This document shows, in pieces, positions 1 to 9,467 of a DNA stretch of 64,000 nt. The DNA lies in NCBI RefSeq assembly GCF_019956555.1, contig NZ_JAHBDQ010000033.1, forward strand, positions 1 to 64,000. The letters are read 5' to 3'. The notes beneath the pieces are model-generated. The model worked only from the letters and a program-made list of their open reading frames with translations, made no database searches and was not told where the DNA came from. Each line of letters opens with the position of its first letter. Position 1 is the first letter of the stretch. Position numbers and translations under genes: made by a program. The stretch is from Pseudomonas sp. A-RE-19 (GTDB lineage Bacteria > Pseudomonadota > Gammaproteobacteria > Pseudomonadales > Pseudomonadaceae).

Positions 1-204
1 CCCCCCAACCCCGCCCATACCGCCCAACACTCCCGTTAGCATTCCTCGATCAGAGTCGCCACTTGCTAGCAACGATAAGTAATGCTCAGTGTGCTCATCG
101 GTAATAAGCAGCTCCATAGGCTGTTCGCCCGTGGGCTTATTCGCTTCAAGAGTTACGGTGGGTGCAGTGCTGTAGCGTGGTGTTACTGGCGTATTCATAT
201 CCAT
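1..204 (-). CDS. Truncated small gene behind the T6SS effector (possible immunity protein)
   Basis: The reading frame runs off the left edge, so only the first 68 residues are seen. It starts MDMNTPVTPRYST and ends at the edge in a glycine/methionine-rich stretch (LGGMGGVGG) that could begin a membrane segment. The start ATG at 204 lies inside the end of the VasX-like effector in another frame, with GGAA six to nine bases upstream, so translation is probably coupled to the effector. I recognise no family. Last position in a vgrG-adaptor-effector chain is where an immunity gene is expected, but that is inference from position only. Confidence 0.6.
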   Translation of the reverse strand, partial: MDMNTPVTPRYSTAPTVTLEANKPTGEQPMELLITDEHTEHYLSLLASGDSDRGMLTGVLGGMGGVGG

Positions 205-2888
205 GCTCGTTCCATGATTTTTACCGCTGGCAGCGTCAGTCCTTCTTGTGGGGAGTAGATCAACTCACCCTCGATACGCCGCAAGTCCCGTACTCCATCC
301 TCATGGTACACACGACGGTAAGGGGTGACGCCAGCAGGTATAGGAATACGGGTGCCGCTGTGTCGGGCAAAGTCTCTGCCCGTCCATTCGACCTTTTTGA
401 TTTGGTCGACGTGATAGCCGAGTGTATCGCCCCAAACTTCGATGCCCTTGAAGTGAATCATGGCATCGGTCAGCGGCACATCTTCTCCCGGAAGTTTCAG
501 CATCAGATACGTGGAGGTGACTTGTCCTTGATAGGGGTGAATTTCTGCCAGCCGGCTGGCATCAAAACTGATGGGAAACAGAACGGGGTACAGCTTATCC
601 ATCGACAGGGTATAGCTGTGGGACCAGATTTCGTCCGGACGGATACCAAAGCGGCTGCTTTTCACCCATTTTTCCAACGGCGAGTCGGCCGTATAAAGAC
701 AGGCAATGACCCCGCCCACAATCACAACCGCGAGACCCAATAGCTTGGCCCCCATGTGTGGCACTACATTGAGTCCTCTGGCAATAGTTACTGCATCCCC
801 GGCTATCACAGCAGCCCGTGCGACTCGTAGTGCTCGGAAGGCCTGGACCTGGATTTTGATACTGGCCAGCGAAGCACCAGCCACGGTCAAGTTCGCGGCC
901 ATGGTGTCGAAATCCCCCGTTTTGTAGGACTCAAAGGCATCTATCCCATAGAGTACGACGTCGAACGCCAGAAAGACGCCTTGCGCCAAAGCAGTAGTGG
1001 CGGCGCGCCCCAACGCCTTGACCAAAAGTAGCCGTGATGAGATAGAGGAGCTACCGCTTTGGCGGACGGCTGACGCCCAATCGACCTCGGCCACGCGCTG
1101 AACGACCGCAGCAGCTGCGGCGCCAATGCCAACCGCAGCGCCCACCCCGATAAAACCGTTTTTGACCGTTTTGTTATCAACAAACGCATTACCGGAAGAA
1201 ACAAAATTCACCCCCGCCACCAACGTCACAATCGACTTGATCGGCGCCTTGCTCTGCGCACTTTTCAAATCAAATACACTGCTCAATTCAACACTCGCAG
1301 CCAGATTCACTGGCAACGGTGGCAGCTTGGTGCTGGCCGGGACCAAATGCATGAACGGGATACCGTCAGCCACCCCGCTGGCCAGTGGTGCAACGTTCAA
1401 ATGGGCGGGCAATGTCTGGCGTGCCCCCATTAAATCGCTGTACCACTCGCCCAATTGTCGCGGTGTGACGCCCGAGGTCTGGATGCGCTGATCGCTGCGG
1501 GCCAGCGCTGCCGCCATGTACAAACGCCCCGCCGCACCGGCGGCCTTTTCACCCTGATGCAATTGCAACCCAGCCACCGGGGCAATGGACAGAAATAGGG
1601 CCTCAATGCTTGAGGCTGGCTTGTGTTGCTTCAGTTTGTCGGCGGTATTGTTCAACGCATCGGCATAACCAAAGGCTCTGGCAAGTTTGCTGGCACCCTC
1701 TTGAACAGCAGCCTGGTTATCGCGGGCCACATCACTGAAGTCCACAAGGTATTTGATTTCGCCAACACCCAGCCGTGACGGCAACCCGAGCAATGCCCAA
1801 AGCAGCCACGGCTTGCCGGCCTTGTCACCTTCCAGGCTGAGGGTAATGGCCTCGGCCCCGACGCTGGTGCTGGCAGGTCCTAGGCAAGCCGCCGCGAAAT
1901 GCAATTCCAGCGCCTCGCGCGCCATCGACTGAGTGATGTCGAAATGGCCGCAAGCGGTGTCCATGCTCGACGGGCCAGTCACTTGCAGGGTGTTGAACCA
2001 CGCCACCCAAAGTTGGGCCAGACGCCGCGTATCGGCGGTATATCGGTCGTTCTGGGTCTCTTGATCTTTCCAAGCTCTCTGGAGTTCGTCATAGCGAGTG
2101 ATAGACGGCAGTTGTGCACTCAGTTGACGGTCGCCTTCGCTGAGTGACTTGATGACGCCGGCCATCGCCCACTCTTCAGCGTGATGTTCCTGGTAACTGT
2201 CGAACGCTTCTTTACGCCCACGCATCAGCGCAGCAAGGTCGAGCAGCACACCCCATGCATCATCAATGACGGCATAACTCTGTTGTTCGCAAGCCTTCAT
2301 CTGCTTGAGCACTTTCAACCAGTCGGGTGCGTGCTCCGTCTCGGGTTCCGCGCTCCAGCCATAGCTCGTTGCATCGTTAAATTCGCCAATCTGCTTGGCG
2401 ACGGTGTCGACCTTGCCGCTGAACGGCGCAACACCCGGAACAAAACTGCGCATGATGCGCTGACGCACGGCGGGGTCTTTTCTGGCGGCCTGGTATTGCG
2501 CTTCACTCCAGCGAACGGGCGACCAGACCAATCCAGCAGGGTCACCAGCTCTTAACACCAGATGGGGTTTGACCCGGGTGTCGATTACCCTGCCCGCACG
2601 CGGGGTTTGGGTGAGTTGAGCTTTTTCGACCTGATACTCCACCAGCTTGGGTGGGCCGCTCTCCCAGACGTAGAGCCAACCGTCGCGCAATAAACGCGAG
2701 GTGTAATTGAGCGCATGCCCGGTCAAGTCAGGATGCCGAGGCCCCAACTCGGGAAACGAGCCGCTCAGCGCTGGCAAGTCGTAGGCATCGGTATCGACAG
2801 CGACGGTTGGACCGAGGGCGTATCGCAGAGGCAAAACGGCAGCGAACAGCGGGCAGGTGCCAACGCGGATTTTATTCCGGGCACTCAT
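195..2888 (-). CDS. T6SS effector, VasX / BTH_I2691 family (putative pore-forming toxin)
   Basis: This 897-residue protein resembles the VasX N-terminal-region family: it opens with a short sequence including GTCPLFAAVLPLRYA, followed by a segment with HALNYTSRLLRDGWLYVW. VasX-type effectors are delivered by the type VI secretion system and permeabilise the target inner membrane. Hydrophobic segments sit in the C-terminal third, at roughly residues 579-597 (Gly/Ala-rich), 629-654 and 716-735, which fits a colicin-like pore domain. The middle is predicted soluble. The start ATG overlaps the adaptor stop as ATGA, and the gene follows vgrG and DUF4123, the classic loading arrangement. The family call rests on recognised sequence pattern and context; toxicity is inferred. 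Confidence 0.82.
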   Translation of the reverse strand: MSARNKIRVGTCPLFAAVLPLRYALGPTVAVDTDAYDLPALSGSFPELGPRHPDLTGHALNYTSRLLRDGWLYVWESGPPKLVEYQVEKAQLTQTPRAGRVIDTRVKPHLVLRAGDPAGLVWSPVRWSEAQYQAARKDPAVRQRIMRSFVPGVAPFSGKVDTVAKQIGEFNDATSYGWSAEPETEHAPDWLKVLKQMKACEQQSYAVIDDAWGVLLDLAALMRGRKEAFDSYQEHHAEEWAMAGVIKSLSEGDRQLSAQLPSITRYDELQRAWKDQETQNDRYTADTRRLAQLWVAWFNTLQVTGPSSMDTACGHFDITQSMAREALELHFAAACLGPASTSVGAEAITLSLEGDKAGKPWLLWALLGLPSRLGVGEIKYLVDFSDVARDNQAAVQEGASKLARAFGYADALNNTADKLKQHKPASSIEALFLSIAPVAGLQLHQGEKAAGAAGRLYMAAALARSDQRIQTSGVTPRQLGEWYSDLMGARQTLPAHLNVAPLASGVADGIPFMHLVPASTKLPPLPVNLAASVELSSVFDLKSAQSKAPIKSIVTLVAGVNFVSSGNAFVDNKTVKNGFIGVGAAVGIGAAAAAVVQRVAEVDWASAVRQSGSSSISSRLLLVKALGRAATTALAQGVFLAFDVVLYGIDAFESYKTGDFDTMAANLTVAGASLASIKIQVQAFRALRVARAAVIAGDAVTIARGLNVVPHMGAKLLGLAVVIVGGVIACLYTADSPLEKWVKSSRFGIRPDEIWSHSYTLSMDKLYPVLFPISFDASRLAEIHPYQGQVTSTYLMLKLPGEDVPLTDAMIHFKGIEVWGDTLGYHVDQIKKVEWTGRDFARHSGTRIPIPAGVTPYRRVYHEDGVRDLRRIEGELIYSPQEGLTLPAVKIMERAWI

Positions 2889-3451
2889 GGGTTTTTCCCC
2901 GGGTTGGCGGGAAGGCTCAGTGCATGCAGAAGCGGCTCAGGCAAGGTGATTTGCGCGGCCAGACCTTTATTGGCCGGTGCTGAGTCGAATTCAGGCGCTT
3001 TGTTTTCCCAAGCGCACACTGGCGCGTTGCCATGGCGTAGCCAGACACTTTCCACACCAAACCAAAAGCCTACTGGCCATTGCGCTCCCGCCAAACAGGC
3101 GCGTCGCAGAACCGAGCCATCCGCCAGGCGCAGCCACAGCTCTCGCTCGTATTCATCAAATATGCGCAACCGACGCTGCAGGATCGGTAGCCATTGTTGG
3201 GCACTCTGTGGAGTAGCCAGCCAAACACTATGTTGCAAATCAGAGCCACCCCACCAAGCGGCGTAGGCTGCGCTACCCAGTGAGGCATTGAGCAGAAATG
3301 GCCCCGCTGCGCCAATCCGCTCGTAGGCGGTTCCCTTGAAAAGCGATTGAGGAGCGTCTGCGCCGTAGTGCTCGTGAAGCCAATCGAAAGCGTCCTCATA
3401 CTGGGAACCGTCAAGCAGGAGCAGGCCATTGTTCGGGGTGATCGGGGTCAT
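2885..3451 (-). CDS. DUF4123 T6SS effector adaptor (Tap/TEC type)
   Basis: This 188-residue protein has the DUF4123 layout: an early LLLDGSQYEDAFDWL segment (the family often reads 'LLDGA..p.l...l'), then FKGTAYERIGAAGPFLLNA, and a later segment containing LQRRLRIFDEYERELWLRLAD that matches the family's conserved 'FRfyDPRvl' region. DUF4123 proteins are chaperones that load one cognate effector onto the tip of VgrG. Here the gene lies between vgrG and the VasX-like effector and overlaps both by four bases (ATGA), so its client is very probably that effector. Length is normal for the family. Confidence 0.85.
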   Translation of the reverse strand: MTPITPNNGLLLLDGSQYEDAFDWLHEHYGADAPQSLFKGTAYERIGAAGPFLLNASLGSAAYAAWWGGSDLQHSVWLATPQSAQQWLPILQRRLRIFDEYERELWLRLADGSVLRRACLAGAQWPVGFWFGVESVWLRHGNAPVCAWENKAPEFDSAPANKGLAAQITLPEPLLHALSLPANPGKNP

Positions 3452-5541
3452 GCTTCAGCCCTCTCTGTTAACTGATGTTCCGGGGCGGCATCGCATATCG
3501 GGCAAATGCCGGTATCGGCCTCACGAAAGACGATGTTCTGTTTGAGCAGGACTTCCATGGGGAGGGTGTCGATAACCACTGCCTCGGCAGCTTGGGGAAC
3601 TACTGACAGTGCCACCTGCCCGGGCAGGCCCGCGACCGGCGAACCACCCTCGACAATGGCGACGCTGCTGAAAATCCCGCTCGAATTGATAACGATGTGC
3701 TGACCACCGGCCTGCAACGTCAAGCTCGTTCCGGCATTAATGACCACATTGGCGGCGCTGACATGGGCATGAGGTCCCGCCTGAATCACCAGCGTGCCGC
3801 CTGCCGTCGTGCTGCTGTTGCCGCTGATGGTGATCAGCTCATCACCGCCGATCACCGAGTTGCGCACACCTTCGGTGGTATGCAACTCGTCTCCCTTGAT
3901 CAGGCTGGCGCTGTGGTTGTCGACCTGTTCGAAGCGGTCGTTGCTGATCAGGCTGTGGCTGTCGCGGGTGATCTGTTCGCGGCGGTCGTTGCCAATTTTG
4001 GTGTCGCTGTCGTTGAGGATCAGTTGTTCGAGGTCGCGTTGGGCGCGCAGGTAGATTTGTTCCTGCCCGGCGCGGTCTTCAAGCGACAACTCGTTGTAAC
4101 CCCCAGTGTGCGGGGAGCTGTGGCTGCGCAAGACGGTTTTGGTTTTGTGCTCGGGCAAGGGGTATGGCACAGGCGTGAGCTTGTTGGCCACGCACCCGGT
4201 GATCAATGGTTGGTCGGGGTCGCCGTCCAGATAGGTGACGACGACTTCCATGCCGATACGCGGAACGGTCACCGCCCCAAAGCCATCCCCCGCCCAACCG
4301 GACGACACCCGCACCCAGCAACTGCTTTTTTCACTGTTGAGTTCGGCCCGGTCCCACGGCAGTTCGATCTTCACGCGACCATACTCATCGCAGTAGATCT
4401 CTTCGCCGACAGGGCCGGTGACTCGGGCGGTCTGGCTGACCAGCGCCGGTCGTCGCGGGGGCAGCTCCGGTCGGTAGTGCACATCCCATGGAATGGCGCT
4501 GAAGTGGTTGCGATAGCCTTGGGTAAAGCCGTCTTCAGGTTTGACGTCGCTGGTGATGGCCTCTTCCAGTGACTGAGGCTGTTTTCCGGCGTGCGACACA
4601 CTGAGCAACAGCCACAAATCGTTGCACGTTTTACGCGGGTGTTCGGTCAGGTCAAAAAAGTGACCACTGCGCAGGCACGGCTGATCGCTCTGGCCCTCGA
4701 CCAACTGGTAATCGGCACGGTGCCGCTCCAAGGCCTGGCGAGCGAGTTGTTTGCCGCGTTTTTCGTTCTCGATGAATACGGGGTAGCGATAGTCTTCTAG
4801 CTCAGGGCTGAACTCGGCCGTGAAGCGGCTTTCCAGCAACAGACTCGGGCGTTGGAAGTCGTAGTGCCGCCGGGTGGTGGTGCTGGTGCGGCTGCGAAAG
4901 CCCATGGAAAACTGCTTGACCACCGGGTGGTCCGCCACCATGCCGGAGTCTTGTTGATAAGGGGTTTCGCCCAGTTTGGGGAACCATGTCTGGTCGTCGG
5001 TGAACACCAGCAAATGACCGTCTGCCGAATGTTGGTGATGCCACGCGATGCCGTCCTCGGCGCACAGGCGCTGGACGAACGCCAAATCGCTTTCCCCCAA
5101 TTGAGTGCAGTATTCGCGCTCGGGACTGGTGCTGACATGGAAGGTAAACGCATCGGCCTGAATGCCGTGGCCTTTGAGCACCTGAGCAATGATTTGCGGC
5201 ACCGTCAGGTGCTGGAAAATCCGTTGGTCGTAGCTGAACTGCAAGTAGTGCAGCGTCGGTACAAGGGTCAAGTGATAACGGGTCAGGCGTTTGCCGGCTT
5301 CACCGACGAACACCTCTTCAATCTGGCCATGAAGGCCTTCGCCGTGATGACCGAGCTGGAGAAAGGCGGGCTGACTGAGCAGGCTCTCGATATCGAAATC
5401 CGGGTTTTCGCTGACCAGTTCAACCTGGATCGCGTACAAGGCACTGATGGCCTCGATACCGTCAAAGGCGAGGACTTTGAAATCGTGACGAACAGCGGGG
5501 ATGTGCAGCGCGAAATGCGCCGTATTGGCCGATCCGAACAT
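3448..5541 (-). CDS. vgrG: VgrG spike protein of type VI secretion
   Basis: VgrG forms the trimeric puncturing tip of the T6SS tube. The gp27-like half covers about residues 1-380. The gp5 OB-fold follows and contains GEEIYCDEYGRVKIELPWDR. After it comes a repetitive beta-helix (TKIGNDRREQITRDSHSLI and similar repeats). The C-terminal tail of about 75 residues carries a CPIC pair near residues 680-683. I start it at ATG 5541 because AAGGA lies seven bases upstream; a frame with no such site extends to 5604. The resulting 697 residues are usual for VgrG. No core T6SS genes are visible beside it, so within this window it is an orphan vgrG island. The tail may recognise the adaptor/effector. Confidence 0.93.
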   Translation of the reverse strand: MFGSANTAHFALHIPAVRHDFKVLAFDGIEAISALYAIQVELVSENPDFDIESLLSQPAFLQLGHHGEGLHGQIEEVFVGEAGKRLTRYHLTLVPTLHYLQFSYDQRIFQHLTVPQIIAQVLKGHGIQADAFTFHVSTSPEREYCTQLGESDLAFVQRLCAEDGIAWHHQHSADGHLLVFTDDQTWFPKLGETPYQQDSGMVADHPVVKQFSMGFRSRTSTTTRRHYDFQRPSLLLESRFTAEFSPELEDYRYPVFIENEKRGKQLARQALERHRADYQLVEGQSDQPCLRSGHFFDLTEHPRKTCNDLWLLLSVSHAGKQPQSLEEAITSDVKPEDGFTQGYRNHFSAIPWDVHYRPELPPRRPALVSQTARVTGPVGEEIYCDEYGRVKIELPWDRAELNSEKSSCWVRVSSGWAGDGFGAVTVPRIGMEVVVTYLDGDPDQPLITGCVANKLTPVPYPLPEHKTKTVLRSHSSPHTGGYNELSLEDRAGQEQIYLRAQRDLEQLILNDSDTKIGNDRREQITRDSHSLISNDRFEQVDNHSASLIKGDELHTTEGVRNSVIGGDELITISGNSSTTAGGTLVIQAGPHAHVSAANVVINAGTSLTLQAGGQHIVINSSGIFSSVAIVEGGSPVAGLPGQVALSVVPQAAEAVVIDTLPMEVLLKQNIVFREADTGICPICDAAPEHQLTERAEA

Positions 5542-5753
5542 ACGCTTATCCTTAAGCAAAGAGGACATGAAGCGCGATGTCCAAACCGTCCGTGGTCTGT
5601 GCACGCGAAATTGGCGGGCACGCTAACAAGGCAGGCAAAGGATAGATGTAGGACTGTTCTTTAAACGCAGAAGGAATCTTCGCTATCGAAGATCAGCCTC
5701 TCAACGAACGACAAAATACAGATTGGCAGGATCCCATCCCCGAAAGCAGGCAC

Positions 5754-5783
5754 AAAAAAGCCGACATCACTGTCGGCTTTTTT
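5754..5783. terminator. Rho-independent terminator between motB and vgrG
   Basis: A perfect 13-bp stem (AAAAAAGCCGACA / TGTCGGCTTTTTT) with a 4-base loop sits five bases after the motB stop. It has A/T tracts on both sides, so it can stop transcription of motB on the minus strand. It also separates the flagellar genes from the T6SS island. Confidence 0.9.
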
Positions 5784-5788
5784 GTGGA

Positions 5789-6817
5789 TCACTGCTTGGG
5801 CGGCTCACCCGGTTTCGGCGCAGGATTATCAAACAGATTCAAACGCTCACGAAGTTCGTGCGCCGGCAGCGGCTCCTTATCCGCCGGCAATGCGTTCGGA
5901 TCGGCTGGCGGTGCGGGCACTTCGCCCGGGCCACCCTGCCCTTGCGTCGGCGCTGGCGCCGGTTCGGCCCCTTGCGAACCTTCGATAGCACGCTGGGCTT
6001 TTTTGGTCAGCACCACGATGTCGATGCGGCGGTTGACCGGGTTGAACGGGTTCTCCCGATCGAACAATGCCGACGAAGCGTAACCGACGACCCGCGCGAC
6101 CTGAGCGTCCGGATAGCTGCCGGCGACCAGTGCACGGCGAGCCGCGTTGGCACGGTTGGCCGACAGTTCCCAGTTGCCGAAATCCCCGGTGCCCGAGTAC
6201 GGCTTGGCATCGGTGTGACCGCTGATGCTGATCTTGTTCGGCACCGCTTTGATGGTGTCGGCCATGGCTAGCAGGATGTCTTCGAAATACGGCTTCAGAC
6301 GCGCACTACCGGAGTCGAACATCGGGCGATTCTCCGCGTCCACAATCTGGATGCGCAAACCGTCCGGCGTGATCTCGAAGAGAATCTGATCCTTGAACTT
6401 CTTCAGTTGCGGGTTCTCTTCGACCTTGTTCTGCAACTCTTGCAGCAGCAATTCCAGGCGTTCCTTCTCGACCTGCTCGGCCATGCCTTCGACCTGTTCG
6501 GAGTCGACAGTCACCTTGTCCGGCTGAGGCTGGGATTTCACCTCGGGGTTGAGGGTTTTTTCCGGTGCCAGGGTCGGCGAGCCACCGAGATCGATGATGT
6601 ACGGCGTGCCGCTTTCGGAAAAACCGACCGGGTCCTTGAAGTAACCGGCGATGGCGATCTTCTGTTCCGGCGTTGCCGTGGACAACAGCCACAGCACCAG
6701 GAAGAACGCCATCATCGCCGTCGCGAAGTCCGCGAAGGCGATTTTCCAGGCGCCCCCGTGATGCCCTCCGGCGATGCGCTTGACGCGCTTGATGATTATC
6801 GGCTGGTTATTTTCCAT
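5789..6817 (-). CDS. motB: Flagellar motor stator protein MotB
   Basis: MotB anchors the stator to peptidoglycan and carries the proton-binding aspartate. The 342-residue protein has a short cytoplasmic N-terminus, one membrane segment (about 28-50) that begins AFADFATAMMAFFLVLWL with the ion-binding Asp at residue 30, a plug/linker, and a C-terminal OmpA-like domain (about 150-290; SISGHTDAKPYSGTGDFGNW, NPVNRRIDIVV). The tail after about 295 is Pro/Ala-rich (PAPAPTQGQGGPGEVPAPP). It lies three bases after the motA stop in a motAB operon. The N-terminus (KRIAGGHHGGAWKIAFADF) matches the Pseudomonas MotA/MotB stator rather than MotCD. Confidence 0.96.
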   Translation of the reverse strand: MENNQPIIIKRVKRIAGGHHGGAWKIAFADFATAMMAFFLVLWLLSTATPEQKIAIAGYFKDPVGFSESGTPYIIDLGGSPTLAPEKTLNPEVKSQPQPDKVTVDSEQVEGMAEQVEKERLELLLQELQNKVEENPQLKKFKDQILFEITPDGLRIQIVDAENRPMFDSGSARLKPYFEDILLAMADTIKAVPNKISISGHTDAKPYSGTGDFGNWELSANRANAARRALVAGSYPDAQVARVVGYASSALFDRENPFNPVNRRIDIVVLTKKAQRAIEGSQGAEPAPAPTQGQGGPGEVPAPPADPNALPADKEPLPAHELRERLNLFDNPAPKPGEPPKQ

Positions 6818-6820
6818 GAC

Positions 6821-7672
6821 TTAACGACCGCGAACCGCTTGTTCCAGCTCAGCGAAGCTAGGACGGTGCGCCGGGTACAGAACCTTGCGGCCAAATTCCA
6901 CCGCCAGCGATGGCGGCATGCCGGAAGCCGAAGCCACCAGCGAGGCCTTGATGGCTTCGTAGACGTTCAGTTCTTCCTTGGCGTCGTGAGCCAGGGAGTG
7001 GGCCAGCGGGCCGAAGAAACCGTAAGCCGCGAGAATACCGAAGAAGGTACCCACCAGTGCCGCACCCACGTGCAGGCCGATGGATTTCTGGTCGCCTTCA
7101 CCGAGGGAGGCCATGGTCACCACGATCCCCAATACCGCCGCAACGATACCGAAACCGGGCATGGCGTCGGCGATGCCGTTCACCGCATGGGACGGGTGCT
7201 CGAGGTCTTCCTTAAGGCTATAGAGTTCCATGTCGAACAGGCCTTCCAGCTCATGGGGAGCCATGTTGCCGGAGGACATGATGCGCAGGTAATCGCAGAT
7301 GTACGCGGTCATGCGTTCATCTTTCAGAACCGCCGGGTACTTGGCGAAGATCGGGCTCGCGGCGGCATCTTCGATGTCGCCTTCGATCGCCATCATGCCT
7401 TCGCGACGGCTCTTGTTGAGGATCTCGTAAATCAGCCCCAGCACTTCCAGGTAGAAGGTGTGGTTGAAACGCGAACTGAACATGCCCAAGGACTTCTTGA
7501 GCACATGCATCGTCATGTAACCGGGGTTGGCCTGCAGGAATGCACCAAGGGCCGCGCCACCAATAATCATCACCTCGAAAGGCTGGATAAGGGCGGCAAT
7601 TTTGCCGTGGGAAAGCACGTATCCGCCGAGCACGCTCGCGAATACGACGATGATGCCGATAATTTTAGCCAT
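6821..7672 (-). CDS. motA: Flagellar motor stator protein MotA
   Basis: MotA forms the pentamer around the MotB dimer and transmits torque to FliG. It is a 283-residue protein starting MAKIIGIIVVFASVLGGYV. Two N-terminal membrane helices, a large cytoplasmic loop (about 70-165), then two more helices with MPGFGIVAAVLGIVVTM and the Pro-containing segment expected of the family. I chose ATG 7672, not the longer frame to 7750, because the protein then starts exactly like other Pseudomonas MotA; no strong Shine-Dalgarno is visible there. It is first in the motAB pair and divergent from the HDOD gene. Confidence 0.95.
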   Translation of the reverse strand: MAKIIGIIVVFASVLGGYVLSHGKIAALIQPFEVMIIGGAALGAFLQANPGYMTMHVLKKSLGMFSSRFNHTFYLEVLGLIYEILNKSRREGMMAIEGDIEDAAASPIFAKYPAVLKDERMTAYICDYLRIMSSGNMAPHELEGLFDMELYSLKEDLEHPSHAVNGIADAMPGFGIVAAVLGIVVTMASLGEGDQKSIGLHVGAALVGTFFGILAAYGFFGPLAHSLAHDAKEELNVYEAIKASLVASASGMPPSLAVEFGRKVLYPAHRPSFAELEQAVRGR

Positions 7673-7838
7673 AGGTAGGAGAGCACTTACTGAGTCGGGT
7701 TCAAGGTCATATTCGGAAGTTAAAAAATCTCTTCTTCTACTTATCGGCAAAACTGCGCCAGACTATAGCCAGTTCAGGCGAAAAGCCAATTTGGCCCGCT
7801 CCGGGCACAGGTAAAGCAGACGATGATCGCGTCCAGAC

Positions 7839-9371
7839 ATGGCTAACGAAACGAACGTCCCACCACCAAAACCAAACACGCTCGAAGGCTGGGTCAAGCT
7901 GCTCGATGGCGTGCGTCTGCCGGTTCCCCAAGCCAGTCACGACCGCGTCTGCAAAGCCATTCGCGATAATCGCAGCTCGCTGCGCGACATCGCTGAACTG
8001 ATGCAGGAGAGCCCGGCCCTGGCCTTGAGCGTGATTCGCGAAGCCAACCGTCATACGCATGGCAGCATGACCGAGCCCGCCGAGAACCTTGAGGTGGCGA
8101 TCAATCGCCTCGGCTTGAAGCGCACCGAAGAATTGCTCGAGCGCCTGCCCGCCGAACCCCAATCACAGATTCCCGTCGCACTGCGCCAGCTTCAGCTGAT
8201 CAGTCAGCACGCCACCCAACAGGCCAATGGTTTTTTTGCCAGTCGCCTGGCGCGTTTGTGGCAGGACATCCACTGGGGCAGCCTGCTGTTTCTTTCGCCA
8301 CTGTGGCCCATGGCGTTGACCCATCCGCAGTTGCTCGAAGAGTGGGAGCTGCGGGTCATCCATAAAGGCGAGTCGGCAGGCAAAGTCGAAAAGCAATTAT
8401 TCGGCGTGCGCCTGCTGCAAATCTGCCAGGTACTGGTGGACGTCTGGCATCTGCCGGTGTGGGTCCAGCAGGGGTATCGGCTGCTGCTTGACGAGCAGCG
8501 TGAACTGGTGAAGGTCCTGCGCATCGCTCGCGACAGCGATCATCCATTGCGCCAGCAAAACCGCCTCGATGACGACCCGACGTTGCGACGCTGGCTCAAT
8601 CAGCCAGCCAATACCGTGCTGTTGGCCAATGGTCTGGCACTGTCGGCACAACACGCCTGGGACAGTCCCCATTGCGAACGCTGGCAATACCTGACCAGCC
8701 TTTATTTGCAAATGCCGATGGATGAGGTGCAACAACAATTGCACCAGCAAGCCGCCAACAGCGCACGTCAACACGCCATGCCAGACCTGTGGCACCCGGC
8801 CGAAGCGCTGATCTGGCCGTCGGGCCTGAACCGTGTTCACGCGGGTTTGCTCCCGGCCCCGGCGCCCACCGCCGAAGACCTGGCGAAGTGGCGCAAACAA
8901 TGCGCCGAGTTGCTGGTCGAGCCGAGCCGCTTTACCAACGCCATGCACCTGACCACATCGGCCCGAGACGCCCTGGTGGCGTGCGGCATGCGGCGGGTGA
9001 TGATTCTGATGGCCGACCGCACGCACGCCAATCTGCGTGTGCATCAGACCGCCGGGCTGCCTCAGGAAGTGGCCGGCCTGAATCTGGTGGTCAGCCAGAG
9101 CACCGTGCTGCAACGCCTGCTCGCGCAACAGGCCCAAGTGCGCCTGACGCCGGCCAACAACGCACAATTCTCGGCTCTGTTGCCGGCGAGCCTGCGCTCG
9201 CAATTTGGTGGCGAACACCTGCTGCTGCGCTCCCTGGTCAGCAACGGCCGGGTGATCATGATCGTGGTAGCGGATCAGGGCGGCGGGCCATTCTCGGAAA
9301 TCACCGTGCAAGCGTTCGGCAAAACCGCGCAATGCATCGAGAAAGCCCTGCACAACTTCAGCCACCGTTAG
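7839..9371 (+). CDS. HDOD-domain protein
   Basis: This 510-residue soluble protein has an N-terminal HDOD-like helical domain (about 20-240). It contains LPVPQASHDRVCKAIRDNRS, then LRDIAELMQESPALALSVIREAN, which is the typical 'i..lp..l..l...i....p.la..ll..an' pattern. The His and Asp metal ligands of true HD phosphohydrolases are not obvious, as expected for HDOD. The C-terminal half (about 370-500) may be a divergent GAF-like sensory domain (RVMILMADRTHANLRVHQTAG). HDOD proteins usually act in signalling, often near motility or c-di-GMP genes. It sits divergent from motAB and upstream of rhdA. Specific function unknown. Confidence 0.85.
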   Translation: MANETNVPPPKPNTLEGWVKLLDGVRLPVPQASHDRVCKAIRDNRSSLRDIAELMQESPALALSVIREANRHTHGSMTEPAENLEVAINRLGLKRTEELLERLPAEPQSQIPVALRQLQLISQHATQQANGFFASRLARLWQDIHWGSLLFLSPLWPMALTHPQLLEEWELRVIHKGESAGKVEKQLFGVRLLQICQVLVDVWHLPVWVQQGYRLLLDEQRELVKVLRIARDSDHPLRQQNRLDDDPTLRRWLNQPANTVLLANGLALSAQHAWDSPHCERWQYLTSLYLQMPMDEVQQQLHQQAANSARQHAMPDLWHPAEALIWPSGLNRVHAGLLPAPAPTAEDLAKWRKQCAELLVEPSRFTNAMHLTTSARDALVACGMRRVMILMADRTHANLRVHQTAGLPQEVAGLNLVVSQSTVLQRLLAQQAQVRLTPANNAQFSALLPASLRSQFGGEHLLLRSLVSNGRVIMIVVADQGGGPFSEITVQAFGKTAQCIEKALHNFSHR

Positions 9372-9467
9372 GGCCTGTCATCCGTTATTTCCTGTGCCGA
9401 AATAATTGATGACTGGCCCTCATGACGCTGCGCTACAATCCTCCCCTTTGTGCTCTGGAGACCTCAC

